This document shows, piece after piece, positions 55,994 to 64,000 of a stretch of 64,000 bases of DNA. The notes beneath the pieces are model-generated. The model ran no database searches, was not told where the DNA came from, and saw only the letters and a list, made by a program, of their open reading frames with translations. Position 1 is the stretch's first letter, and each line of letters opens with the position of its first letter. This stretch comes from Anaerocaecibacter muris. Lineage in GTDB: Bacteria; Bacillota; Clostridia; Christensenellales; Pumilibacteraceae. The stretch spans positions 336,107 to 400,106 of the forward strand of contig NZ_CALPCE010000001.1 in the NCBI RefSeq assembly GCF_943192945.1, in the 5' to 3' direction. The translations under genes were made by a program, and so were the position numbers.

Positions 55994-56034
55994 ATTGACT
56001 TAAAGTCGGACTTCGGAACAAAAGGAGGTTAGGC

Positions 56035-56496
56035 ATGACTGTAAGCGATATTATAGAGCGGTTTTTGCTCGATACGTTAGGCGACGAGTTGTCGGTTAAT
56101 TTCAACCGCAACGAGCTTGCGGCGTATTTTTCGGTTGCGCCGAGCCAGATAAACTACGTGTTGTCCACTCGGTTCACGCCCGAACGCGGGTATATAACCG
56201 AAAGCCGCAGGGGCGGTGGTGGTTCGATTACTTTGATACGCGTTAGCGAGAATGTCGACGACGTGCTTTTGCGGTATATCGACGAAACGCTGTCGGACGG
56301 TATAGAATACGGCAAGGCGTGTCAAATATTGGAGCGGTTGACGGTTGACGGGGTTTATACCAAATCGGAAGCGCAGTTGATAAAAGCGGCTATATCGGAC
56401 AAAGCGTTAATTGCGCCGACGGTTGCTAAAAGCAGGTTGCGCGGGGCGATTTTAAAAAACGTTTTGCTCGAAACTCTTAAAACACATGACGACTGA
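56035..56496 (+). CDS. ctsR: Transcriptional repressor of class III stress genes CtsR
   Basis: CtsR represses clp genes at normal temperature and is released on heat or when McsB acts on it. The 153-residue protein has a winged helix-turn-helix (SVAPSQINYVLSTRF region, 33-47), the glycine-rich wing RRGGGG at 58-63, which is the heat-sensing loop, and a helical C-terminal dimer domain. AAAGGAGG precedes the ATG. The operator upstream shows autoregulation. Confidence 0.95.
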   Translation: MTVSDIIERFLLDTLGDELSVNFNRNELAAYFSVAPSQINYVLSTRFTPERGYITESRRGGGGSITLIRVSENVDDVLLRYIDETLSDGIEYGKACQILERLTVDGVYTKSEAQLIKAAISDKALIAPTVAKSRLRGAILKNVLLETLKTHDD

Positions 56497-56530
56497 TTAA
56501 AGATTTAATTACTTATCGGGAGGCGAATTT

Positions 56531-57046
56531 ATGAAATGTACCAAATGCGGTATACGCGAAGCGAAAATGGAAATTCACGTAAGAAACAACAATCACGTGG
56601 AAAAAATGTATTTGTGCGCTGATTGCGCCAAGGATTACAAGCCCGAGGTCAATTTGGAAAGTTTTGACATGCTTAACAAGTTGATTAACGGCTCGCCGAT
56701 GGGCTTGCTGTCCAATCTTAACAATATGTTTGCCGAGCCTTCGACGCGCGCTTTGATTTGCCCGACGTGCAAAACCACGAGCGAGGAATTTATGAAAACG
56801 GGTTTTGTCGGCTGTCCGCGTTGCTATGAAGTGTTTGAGCCGCTTATTGTGCAGACTGTCAAAAAACTTCAACAGTCCGATCGTCACGTCGGCAAAACGC
56901 CGTTAGGCGTGCTCGACACCGCGTCGGAAGAAGCGCGGTTAAAATCGGAACTTCAAGCCGCGATTGACAACGGCGATTATTCCAAGATCGGCGAACTCGG
57001 CGAGCGACTTAAAAAACTTGTAGGCAACAAACGGGAGGGTAACTGA
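56531..57046 (+). CDS. mcsA: McsA, activator of the protein arginine kinase
   Basis: McsA is a zinc protein that activates McsB. The 171-residue protein has four CxxC pairs: CTKC (3-6), CADC (29-32), CPTC (77-80) and CPRC (95-98), then GKTPLG (121-126) and a UVR motif at about 133-168 (SEEARLKSELQAAIDNGDY). GGGAGG lies before the ATG. It ends two bases before mcsB. Confidence 0.93.
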   Translation: MKCTKCGIREAKMEIHVRNNNHVEKMYLCADCAKDYKPEVNLESFDMLNKLINGSPMGLLSNLNNMFAEPSTRALICPTCKTTSEEFMKTGFVGCPRCYEVFEPLIVQTVKKLQQSDRHVGKTPLGVLDTASEEARLKSELQAAIDNGDYSKIGELGERLKKLVGNKREGN

Positions 57047-57048
57047 TT

Positions 57049-58059
57049 ATGGACGGCGTAAATTCTACTATAATATCGACAAGACTGCGCCTTGCGCGCA
57101 ATATCGACGGATTGCCTTTTCCGCACAAACTCGCCGAAATTCCCGCGCGGCAAATAACCGACCAAGTGGAACGCGCGTTATCCCCGGTGGATAAGTTTAC
57201 GCGTTACGACGTGAGCGATATATCGCGTTTGGACGGAACGATTTTGCAGGAAAAACATCTTATCAGTCCCGATTTGTTACAAGACAGCCCGTTCGGCGCC
57301 GCGCTTATTTCCGCAGACGAAAACGTTTCGATCATGGTGAACGAAGAAGATCACATACGCGAGCAGGTTATATTATCGGGCTTGTCTTTGGATCAGGCTT
57401 ATGACAGAGTAAACCGTATCGACGACGTTTTGAGCAAAAATCTTAATTTCGCTTACGATCGACGGTTCGGTTATCTCACGTCCTGCACAACCAATCTCGG
57501 CACCGGCATGCGCGCATCTGTCATGATGTTTTTGCCCGCATTGACCATCGAGAACATGATAGACGCATGTATTACGGACGTAGGGCGGCTTAATATGACC
57601 GTGCGCGGCGTGTACGGCGAGGGGAGCAAGGCGGACGGATATTTGTATCAGGTGAGCAATCAACGCACGCTCGGCTTAAAGGAAAGCGACATACTCGATT
57701 CGGTCAAGAGCGCGATTAACCATATAGTCGATGCGGAATTGCGCGCAAGACAACTTTTAAAGCGCGACGAGGCGGAGCTCAAAGACAAGATTTACCGCGC
57801 TTGGGGCATTGTAACCAACGCCTATAAGCTGTCAACCGGCGAAGCCATGCAATACCTTGCAATGATAAGGTTAGGCGGATACTACGGGTATTTCGATATA
57901 TCGGATTTGGACAAACTTCAACGGCTTTTATCGGAGTGTCAGCCCGCAAGCATGCAAAAGTTAGGCGGCAACAGTATGAGCGTGGACGAGCGCGACGTGT
58001 TGCGCGCAAAGTATGTTGCGGCGACGCTCGGCGCAATCTGCGCAAAAAAGGATAAATAA
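57049..58059 (+). CDS. mcsB: Protein arginine kinase McsB
   Basis: McsB phosphorylates arginines and so marks proteins for ClpC-ClpP. The 336-residue protein has the phosphagen kinase fold: ISTRLRLARNIDGLPFP near 6-22, the catalytic-loop LTSCTTNLGTGMRASVM, and VRGVYGEGSKADGY. Its length is slightly under the typical 355 residues but no motif is missing. It is flanked by mcsA and clpC. Confidence 0.94.
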   Translation: MDGVNSTIISTRLRLARNIDGLPFPHKLAEIPARQITDQVERALSPVDKFTRYDVSDISRLDGTILQEKHLISPDLLQDSPFGAALISADENVSIMVNEEDHIREQVILSGLSLDQAYDRVNRIDDVLSKNLNFAYDRRFGYLTSCTTNLGTGMRASVMMFLPALTIENMIDACITDVGRLNMTVRGVYGEGSKADGYLYQVSNQRTLGLKESDILDSVKSAINHIVDAELRARQLLKRDEAELKDKIYRAWGIVTNAYKLSTGEAMQYLAMIRLGGYYGYFDISDLDKLQRLLSECQPASMQKLGGNSMSVDERDVLRAKYVAATLGAICAKKDK

Positions 58060-58094
58060 TTTCGCTAATAATTATAATTTCGGAGGAGCACATT

Positions 58095-60578
58095 ATGAAA
58101 TTTCCTATGGACAGCAACGCACAAAACGCGTTTAATATTGCAAGACAAACAGCTAAATTTTATTCCAACGAGTTTACGGGCACCGAGCATTTGCTGTACG
58201 GTATACTCAAAACAGATTGCGCGGCAACCAAGATATTCGCCGCAAACGGGTTTTCTCCCGAAGACCTCGCGCAACTTTTTCGCGACGACGCGGAACGCGC
58301 CGCCGTATCCGAGCCTACCGATTCGCCGCGCATACAAGAGGCGATACCGTTTACCGCGTACAACATAGCGACGCAGTTCGGCGCGCCGCTTATTACGCCC
58401 GACTTCCTCATGCTCGCTATTTTGGAGGATAGAAACTGCGTTGCGGTTGACGCGCTCTATCATATTTATAACGTAAATACCGCGGCTTACCGTCGGTCGA
58501 TAATCGCAATGTTGCAGGGCGGCGCGTTCAAAAACAGTCAATACGACACAAGCGGGTACGGCGGCTATCAAAGCGGCAATCGCATGTACGACGGCGCGAG
58601 CGTGGGCGACGGCGGCGTAAAAAGCCCCGCGCACCAACTGCCCGCACAGCTTGCCGAGCTGGGCGTGGACGTCACGCAAAAGGCGCGCGCAAACAAACTC
58701 GATCCCGTTATAGGCAGGGAACGCGAGGTGGAGCGGCTTATAGAAATTCTTTGCCGTAAGACAAAAAACAACCCCGTACTTATAGGCGAACCGGGGGTGG
58801 GCAAAAGCGCGATTATAGACGGGCTTGCGCGTTCCATAGTGGACGGCAAAGTGCCGCGGCAGTTGCAAAACAACATTATATTTTCGCTTAATATAGGCTC
58901 TCTCATGGCGGGTACGAAGTATCGCGGTCAGCTCGAGGAAAAACTTAAATCGGCAATCGATTTAATAATTAACAGCGGAAATATTATTGTGTTTATCGAC
59001 GAGCTGCATACGCTTATGCAGGCGGGATCCAAGGACGGCGAAGTCACGCCCGCGGACATTTTAAAACCCTATCTTGCTCGCGGCGAAATGCAGACCATAG
59101 GCGCGACCACGACGGACGAATACCGCAAATATATCGAGGCGGACAAAGCCATGGAGCGGCGTTTTCAGCCGATAACAGTCGAGCCTCCGACCGTCGAGCA
59201 GACCGTGGAAATTCTTAAAGGCTTGCGCCAAAATTATGAAAACTATCACAAAGTCAAGCTGTCGGACGAGGCTATTGTCGCCGCGGCAAAACTGTCCGAC
59301 AAATATATTGCCGACAGGTTTTTGCCAGACAAGGCTATCGACCTTATCGACGAGGCTATGAGTTGCGCCAAAGTGAGCGTGTCGAGCGAACCCGCGGACA
59401 TTGCGGAATTGACCGAACAGCTTGCGGAGTACACCAAAAAAATGAACGAGTGCGTCGCTCGCACCGAGTACGCGCAAGCGGAAAAATATAAGCAGAAATG
59501 TACGGAAACGGAACGCGCCATAAAGTCGCGCACGCTTCAAAACGCCGCGGCGCAGGAAAAAACCACAATGACGATTACGCCCGACAACATTGCCGACGTA
59601 GTGTCGCGCTGGACAAAAATCCCCGTAAGCAAACTTACCGAAACCGAAAGCGAGCGGCTTAAAAACATGGAAGAACTGTTGCACAAACGGGTTATCGGAC
59701 AGCATAAAGCCGTTGAAGCCGTGTCCAAAGCTATCCGCCGCGCGCGTGCCGGGCTAAAAAGCGACAGCCGCCCGATCGGATCGTTTATATTCCTCGGACC
59801 TACCGGCGTCGGTAAAACGGAGTTGACCAAGGCTCTTGCCGAGGCTATGTTCGACAACGAAAATTCCATAATACGACTGGACATGAGCGAGTTTATGGAA
59901 GCTCATTCCGTGTCCAAACTGATAGGCGCGCCTCCCGGGTATGTCGGGTTTGACGACGGCGGGCAACTGACCGAAAAAGTGCGCCGTCACCCGTATTCGG
60001 TCGTACTGTTCGACGAAATAGAAAAAGCGCACCCCGACGTGTTTAATACGCTGTTGCAAATGCTCGACGACGGGCGGCTGACCGATTCGCAAGGTCGAAC
60101 GGTGTCGTTTAAAAACACTATTATAATTATGACGAGCAACGTCGGCGCGACCGCTGCGGCGGCAAAACGCGAAATAGGTTTTAACGCGACGGGCAAAAAG
60201 GAGTCCGAAGCGCGTGACGAAGCGTATATGAACGCATTGCGATCGACGTTTAAGCCCGAGTTTTTGAACCGTATCGACGTGATTTGCGTGTTTGATAAAC
60301 TTACTAAAGACGACGTTGCAAAGATTGCGGAAATAATGTTACAGCGCGTCGAAAACTCGCTTAAAGACAAAAATATCACGTTGACCGTTACGAAATCCGC
60401 GCTCGACTGGCTTATCGACAAGGGTTACGATGCGGAGTACGGCGCGCGTCCGTTGCGCAGAGTTATCGAGCAAAACGTCGAGGATGAAATTGCCGAAGCT
60501 ATTATCGACGGCAAAATCAAGGACAACGACAACGTAAGAGTGGATTGCGCCGACGGCAAAATAATCGTCGGAAAATAG
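58095..60578 (+). CDS. clpC: ATP-dependent Clp protease ATP-binding subunit ClpC
   Basis: ClpC unfolds proteins, including arginine-phosphorylated ones, for ClpP. The 827-residue AAA+ protein has the N-terminal Clp repeat domain (1-145), the first Walker A GEPGVGKS near 233-240, a middle domain with a UVR-like stretch (about 430-465, [14 protein letters not shown]), the second Walker A GPTGVGKT at 568-575 and the C-terminal D2-small domain. GGAGGAG precedes the ATG. The ClpP gene is not in the window. It is the last gene of the CtsR operon; no clear terminator is seen after it. Confidence 0.96.
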   Translation: MKFPMDSNAQNAFNIARQTAKFYSNEFTGTEHLLYGILKTDCAATKIFAANGFSPEDLAQLFRDDAERAAVSEPTDSPRIQEAIPFTAYNIATQFGAPLITPDFLMLAILEDRNCVAVDALYHIYNVNTAAYRRSIIAMLQGGAFKNSQYDTSGYGGYQSGNRMYDGASVGDGGVKSPAHQLPAQLAELGVDVTQKARANKLDPVIGREREVERLIEILCRKTKNNPVLIGEPGVGKSAIIDGLARSIVDGKVPRQLQNNIIFSLNIGSLMAGTKYRGQLEEKLKSAIDLIINSGNIIVFIDELHTLMQAGSKDGEVTPADILKPYLARGEMQTIGATTTDEYRKYIEADKAMERRFQPITVEPPTVEQTVEILKGLRQNYENYHKVKLSDEAIVAAAKLSDKYIADRFLPDKAIDLIDEAMSCAKVSVSSEPADIAELTEQLAEYTKKMNECVARTEYAQAEKYKQKCTETERAIKSRTLQNAAAQEKTTMTITPDNIADVVSRWTKIPVSKLTETESERLKNMEELLHKRVIGQHKAVEAVSKAIRRARAGLKSDSRPIGSFIFLGPTGVGKTELTKALAEAMFDNENSIIRLDMSEFMEAHSVSKLIGAPPGYVGFDDGGQLTEKVRRHPYSVVLFDEIEKAHPDVFNTLLQMLDDGRLTDSQGRTVSFKNTIIIMTSNVGATAAAAKREIGFNATGKKESEARDEAYMNALRSTFKPEFLNRIDVICVFDKLTKDDVAKIAEIMLQRVENSLKDKNITLTVTKSALDWLIDKGYDAEYGARPLRRVIEQNVEDEIAEAIIDGKIKDNDNVRVDCADGKIIVGK

Positions 60579-60600
60579 TAAGATAATTTTTAAAAACCCA

Positions 60601-60629
60601 TTTACAAAGCCTTATAATTTTGATATAAT
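60601..60629 (+). promoter_or_regulatory. Promoter of hpf
   Basis: TTTACA (60601-60606), 17-base spacer, perfect TATAAT (60624-60629), 33 bases before the hpf ATG. Confidence 0.7.
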
Positions 60630-60662
60630 ATAAGCGAAAATAAAACCCACAGGGAGGCTATT

Positions 60663-61208
60663 ATGACAATCGAATATCTTTGCAAAAACTATGACGCGAG
60701 TGAAAAGCTCAAAACCGTTATCGACAAAAAGGTTCAAAAACTCGATAAGTTTTTCGACGACGATACGCGCATAAAAATAGGACTTAAAAAGGGCAACACT
60801 CGCAGCGCAAAAGATCAATTCGTTTTGGAGTTGACGGTACTTCTCGACAACACCGTTTTGCGCGCGGAAGTTACGAGCGAAAACATGTACAGCAATATCG
60901 ACCTTGCTATACCCAAGCTCGAAAAACAGATAATCCGTCACCATAAAAAGATAGAGTCCAAGTCCAAGAAGTTCCGCGCCAAGGGTTTGACTGTCGAGGA
61001 CGAAATCGTAGAGGAAGCCGAGCAGGAGAAATCGGTCGTTCGTTCCAAGTGCTACACTCTTGTGCCCATGTCCATAGACGACGCAATAGCGGAGTTGGAA
61101 CTCGTCGGGCACAACTTCTATGTATTTCTCAATAAGTCTACAAATTCGATCAACGTTTTGTACGTTCGTAACGACGGAAATTACGGACTTATCGAAACTG
61201 TCGTTTAA
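60663..61208 (+). CDS. hpf: Ribosome hibernation promoting factor, long form
   Basis: Long HPF pairs 70S ribosomes into inactive 100S dimers in slow growth. The 181-residue protein has the N-terminal S30AE domain (1-100) that sits in the mRNA channel, a linker, and the C-terminal dimerisation domain from about 125 (VVRSKCYTLVPMSIDDAI, FYVFLNKSTNSINVLY). GGGAGG precedes the ATG. A terminator follows, so it is a single-gene unit. Confidence 0.94.
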   Translation: MTIEYLCKNYDASEKLKTVIDKKVQKLDKFFDDDTRIKIGLKKGNTRSAKDQFVLELTVLLDNTVLRAEVTSENMYSNIDLAIPKLEKQIIRHHKKIESKSKKFRAKGLTVEDEIVEEAEQEKSVVRSKCYTLVPMSIDDAIAELELVGHNFYVFLNKSTNSINVLYVRNDGNYGLIETVV

Positions 61209-61219
61209 TAACGGGAACA

Positions 61220-61249
61220 AACGTCCGACTGAAATATGTCGGCGTTTTT
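61220..61249 (+). terminator. Terminator of hpf
   Basis: AACG-t-CCGAC (61220-61229) pairs with GTCGG-CGTT (61238-61246) with one bulge, followed by a T run to 61249. Confidence 0.65.
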
Positions 61250-61275
61250 CTGTGTAAAAAAATGCTTTTCAACGC

Positions 61276-61304
61276 TTGCTTTTGCGGCGCGATAGCGTTA
61301 TAAT
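61276..61304 (+). promoter_or_regulatory. Promoter of pgi
   Basis: TTGCTT (61276-61281), 17-base spacer, perfect TATAAT (61299-61304), 32 bases before the pgi ATG. Confidence 0.65.
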
Positions 61305-61336
61305 GTATGCGTAAATATTTTAAGGAGATTTGAAAA

Positions 61337-62731
61337 ATGAAACTCAAATTCGACTACAACAATATGATGGAATCGTCCATCGGCTCGCACGGCGTTAAGC
61401 AGTCCGAAATAGATAAGGCAAACAAAGCGCACGATGCGGCATATAAGGAAGTTATCGAAAACAGCGGAAAGGGTTGGCAGGAGTGGACAGATACGCCGCT
61501 TATCGGCAAATCCGAAATCGACGAGCTCAACGCGTTCGGTAAGTCTATACGCGACAAGGCGTCGAGTTTTGTTGTGCTCGGCATAGGCGGTTCTGCGCTC
61601 GGACCTATTTGCGTGTTTAACGCGTTGTTGCATTTGCATCACAACGAGTTGCCCAAAGAAATGCGCAAAGCCCCCAAACTTTACGTCGAGGACAATATCG
61701 ACCCCGAACGCATGGCGGCGCTTCTCGACGTTATAGACGTCAAAACGACGTATTTCAACGTCATAACAAAATCGGGCGAAACGAGCGAAACTCTTTCGCA
61801 GTTCATAATACTTTACAATATACTTAAAAAAGCAATCGGCGAAAAAGCGGCAAAAGAGCATATTTTCGTCACCACCACGGTGGGCAAAGGCGCGCTGTAT
61901 GCAGTTGCGCAAAAAGAAGGATTTAAAGTGTTCGGCATACCTGCGGGCGTGGGCGGCAGATTTTCCGTTCTGTCCAACGTCGGACTTGTTCCGTTCGCAG
62001 TTATGGGCGTCGATATAGAAAGCATGCTTTACGGCGCGCGCGCTATGCGCACGGCTTGCGAGCGTCCCGACATCAAATCCAACCCCGCGCTTATGACAGC
62101 ATTCTTGCAGGTTAAATCCATGCAGGCGGGCAAAAACATTTCCGTTATGATGCCTTATGCCGACGGACTCAAAACTATGGCGGACTTCTATTGCCAAATC
62201 TGGGCGGAATCGCTGGGCAAAGCGGTAAACAAGGCGGGCAAAACCGTCAACTGCGGTCAAACCCCCGCAAAGTCCTTGGGCGTTACAGATCAGCACAGCC
62301 AAGTGCAGTTGTACACGGAAGGACCTTACGACAAAGTCGTCACGTTTATCGGAGTTGAGAGTTTTGGCGACAGCGTCGATATTCCCGCGGACGAAACGGC
62401 GGACATAGGCGATTTCCTTAAAGGTCATACGCTCAACGAACTTATCACGGCGGAACGCAAGTCTACCGAGTTTGCGCTCACCAAGGCGGAACGTTCCAAC
62501 TTCACCATACTCATGCCGGAAGTAAACGCCGAAACGATAGGCGAATTGCTTATGTACTTTATGTACGAAACCGCTTTTGCGGGCGCATACCTCGACATCG
62601 ATACGTTCAACCAACCCGGAGTGGAAGAGGGCAAAAAAGCTACGTTCGCAATGATAGGTCGCGCGGGTTACGAACAGAAATTGCAAGAACTCGAATCCGT
62701 CAAGAAGAACGATGCGTATATAATTAAATAA
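61337..62731 (+). CDS. pgi: Glucose-6-phosphate isomerase
   Basis: Pgi interconverts glucose 6-phosphate and fructose 6-phosphate in glycolysis. The 464-residue protein has the sugar-phosphate site VLGIGGSALGP, the loop VITKSGETSETL, the signature RFSVLSNVGLVPFAVMG, and GVTDQHSQVQLYTEGP near the active site. AAGGAG precedes the ATG. The length is usual for the Gram-positive form. Confidence 0.96.
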   Translation: MKLKFDYNNMMESSIGSHGVKQSEIDKANKAHDAAYKEVIENSGKGWQEWTDTPLIGKSEIDELNAFGKSIRDKASSFVVLGIGGSALGPICVFNALLHLHHNELPKEMRKAPKLYVEDNIDPERMAALLDVIDVKTTYFNVITKSGETSETLSQFIILYNILKKAIGEKAAKEHIFVTTTVGKGALYAVAQKEGFKVFGIPAGVGGRFSVLSNVGLVPFAVMGVDIESMLYGARAMRTACERPDIKSNPALMTAFLQVKSMQAGKNISVMMPYADGLKTMADFYCQIWAESLGKAVNKAGKTVNCGQTPAKSLGVTDQHSQVQLYTEGPYDKVVTFIGVESFGDSVDIPADETADIGDFLKGHTLNELITAERKSTEFALTKAERSNFTILMPEVNAETIGELLMYFMYETAFAGAYLDIDTFNQPGVEEGKKATFAMIGRAGYEQKLQELESVKKNDAYIIK

Positions 62732-62785
62732 TTTACCGTTCAAATTGCGGTTTTTGCTAATTTGCCGCGAAATTTATAAAAACTA

Positions 62786-62814
62786 TTGCAAAATTTATAT
62801 TTATATGTTAAAGT
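62786..62814 (+). promoter_or_regulatory. Possible promoter of the HPr-like gene
   Basis: TTGCAA (62786-62791), 17-base AT-rich spacer, TAAAGT (62809-62814), a weak -10. The placement about 30 bases before the start codon is right, but the region is AT-rich and the match may be chance. Confidence 0.38.
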
Positions 62815-62845
62815 ATAAACAACGATAAACCACATGGAGGTTACT

Positions 62846-63076
62846 ATGAAATCCGTTAAAGTTTTTTTCCCGTCTACCGAATGCGTTAAAGATTTTGTGA
62901 ACGCCGTTTCCGCATATCCTTACGAAGTGGATTTGCACAGCGGCAGATACGTTGTCGACGCAAAGTCCTTGCTTGGGATTTTTTCGCTCGACCTTGCAAA
63001 ACCCATTGTTTGCGAAATCTACAACGATAACTGCGACGATCTTCTTAAAGATATCGGCAAATATATTGCAAAATAA
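62846..63076 (+). CDS. HPr-like protein without the phosphorylated histidine
   Basis: A 76-residue protein with an HPr fold. The regulatory serine region is well kept: DAKSLLGIFSLDL at 38-50, with Ser41 matching Ser46 of HPr. The segment that should carry GLHARPA with the phosphorylated histidine is STECVKDFVN, with no histidine. It therefore cannot take part in sugar phosphotransfer and resembles Crh of Bacillus, which works in catabolite control through the serine. Similar proteins are common in Clostridia. The ATG at 62846 follows GGAGG; the frame is open from 62834. Confidence 0.85.
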   Translation: MKSVKVFFPSTECVKDFVNAVSAYPYEVDLHSGRYVVDAKSLLGIFSLDLAKPIVCEIYNDNCDDLLKDIGKYIAK

Positions 63077-63140
63077 TTTCGATACGACAGCGGCGGGCTT
63101 ACGGCTTGCCGCTTAAATCGTGCCGAATACGGAGTTATAA

Positions 63141-63902
63141 ATGCGCCGCGATTATATCGATACAATGAAAGCCGACGGGTTCGGTGAGTTTTTGACTGCT
63201 TGCGAAGCTATCAGGAATTGCAAGTTTGTTATTGCCGAGCACAAAATTTCGGGTTTGCTTAAAGCCATTGCCGACAACAAGCGGTTATATTCCATGTTCG
63301 GCGTGGCGTTGTACGGGTTCGATTATAAGCTCGCGTTTACAGAAGCGATAGGCAACGGCGTGTTCCTGTTGCCGTCCGAGCCGAAAAAGGCGATTGCGCT
63401 TGTTTTTCGAATTTTGCTCGACATCGACGAAGGAAAAATGTCGTTGCAAAACTTTTTGGAAGCGTATTTTTACAGCGTGTCAGTCAACGAATCGTATGCT
63501 CGGTTTTGTTTGGAAGTAATCGCGCCGTTTGAAACATATTGCAGAACTATGTTTTCGCAGTCGGACGGCATGCCTGAACTTGCTGAAATCGTCGCGGATT
63601 CGGCAAAGGCGTATGATAATGTCAACGGCAAGTTTCGCGCCAATCTAAAATCCGACGCGCTTAATTGCGTTGCGACGCTTGTGGAAATAGCCGATTCGGT
63701 TATAACGGGCGCAATAGATCGTGCGGAGTTTAAAGCGTGCCTTAACGGACTGACCCGCGCCATAGGCTCGGACGATTACGACGGTATAATATCCGCGTTT
63801 CTCGGCGTTAAATATGCCGTAGCGTATTTTTTCAGGTCGTCGCGGTCGGTATTGGAAATTTACAAAAAACTCGAATACGATATAAAACATTTAGCCGATT
63901 GA
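63141..63902 (+). CDS. Hypothetical helical protein
   Basis: I do not recognise this 253-residue protein. It is soluble and helix-rich, with no signal peptide, membrane segment or cysteine motif. The N-terminus reads MRRDYIDTMKADGFGEF; the middle holds GVALYGFDYKLAFTEAIGNG and the C-terminus LGVKYAVAYFFRSSRS. A GGAG site precedes the ATG and the third-position codon pattern matches its neighbours, so it is a real gene native to this genome. It follows the HPr-like gene and ends at a strong terminator. Confidence 0.72.
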   Translation: MRRDYIDTMKADGFGEFLTACEAIRNCKFVIAEHKISGLLKAIADNKRLYSMFGVALYGFDYKLAFTEAIGNGVFLLPSEPKKAIALVFRILLDIDEGKMSLQNFLEAYFYSVSVNESYARFCLEVIAPFETYCRTMFSQSDGMPELAEIVADSAKAYDNVNGKFRANLKSDALNCVATLVEIADSVITGAIDRAEFKACLNGLTRAIGSDDYDGIISAFLGVKYAVAYFFRSSRSVLEIYKKLEYDIKHLAD

Positions 63903-63927
63903 CGGCATAAAAATCAAACATACAATG

Positions 63928-63954
63928 AAACTCCCCCGGCGAAGCCGGGGGTTT
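63928..63954 (+). terminator. Terminator after the orphan gene
   Basis: A strong GC-rich hairpin, AAACTCCCCCGGC-GAA-GCCGGGGG, followed by TTT. The repeat is near-symmetrical and could also stop transcription coming from the right on the minus strand. Confidence 0.85.
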
Positions 63955-64000
63955 CTCATATGCGGGCAAAAGCCCTAAATTGTTACTAGCCGCGCCTAAA
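63955..64000. other. Right edge, no feature recognised
   Basis: The last 46 bases hold no start codon with a ribosome binding site. They could be the 3' end of a minus-strand gene that uses the preceding hairpin as its terminator, but this cannot be decided here. Confidence 0.3.

Noticed and set aside
61298..62743. Minus-strand open frame of 481 codons covering all of pgi
   Set aside because: Exactly antisense to pgi, no promoter or ribosome binding site, no family resemblance.
62736..62782. Imperfect hairpin after pgi
   Set aside because: GCGG/CCGC stem with bulges and no clean T run; a terminator is expected here but I cannot support this one.

Overview
The window looks like a stretch of chromosome from a bacterium of the Bacillota, most likely an uncultured member of the Clostridia. 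The evidence is the gene set: ctsR-mcsA-mcsB-clpC behind a CtsR box, ylxM-ffh, smc-ftsY, rbgA, an HPr-like protein without the usual histidine, long-form hpf, sigma-A promoters (TTGACA-17-TATAAT type) and many GGAGG ribosome binding sites. GTG and TTG starts are frequent and start/stop overlaps are common. Except for a lipase fragment at the left edge and one tRNA, everything is on the + strand. I see no phage, transposon, CRISPR array or rRNA.

Layout: 1-273 lipase start (minus strand); 394-3371 formate/nitrite-type channel, DegV protein and MFS transporter; 3463-6506 a complete preQ1 (queuosine precursor) operon, queD-queE-folE-queC-queF, behind a promoter, a preQ1-like aptamer and an attenuator; 6507-6954 a tRNA-Gly(GCC) on the minus strand with its own promoter and terminator; 6954-19002 a housekeeping block: rpmF-plsX-rnc-smc-ftsY, then ylxM-ffh-rpsP-khpA-rimM-trmD-rbgA-rnhB-yraN; 19022-19852 a GIY-YIG protein; 19964-25970 the F-type ATP synthase operon; 26012-30087 alr, 5-formyl-THF cyclo-ligase, rsmD, coaD, a coiled-coil protein and DAHP synthase; 30222-43709 an orphan gene, pcrA, ligA and the run yicC-gmk-rpoZ-coaBC-priA-def-fmt-rsmB-rlmN; 43855 rplS with its own leader; 44329-48105 a large NdvB/GH94-like membrane protein; 48188-55801 rarA, an ABC transporter, a Ca2+-type P-ATPase, a dCMP deaminase and a zinc-ribbon membrane protein; 55936-60578 the CtsR heat-shock operon; 60663-63902 hpf, pgi, an HPr-like protein and an orphan.

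The most unusual item is in the ATP synthase operon. No separate delta gene (atpH) lies between atpF and atpA. Instead a clear delta C-terminal domain is joined in frame, through a Lys/Pro/Ala-rich linker, to the N-terminus of the alpha subunit. The N-terminal helical domain of delta is not present in this operon. As alpha is present three times in F1, this implies up to three delta C-terminal domains per enzyme unless the chain is processed. Subunits a, c and beta also carry changes at normally conserved positions.

Other points of interest are a shortened cyclic-beta-1,2-glucan-synthase-like protein that seems to lack both its glycosyltransferase and its GH94 catalytic segment, several promoters placed so close to start codons that the mRNAs would be leaderless, a hairpin terminator overlapping the ylxM promoter, and an attenuator-like leader before a relocated rplS.
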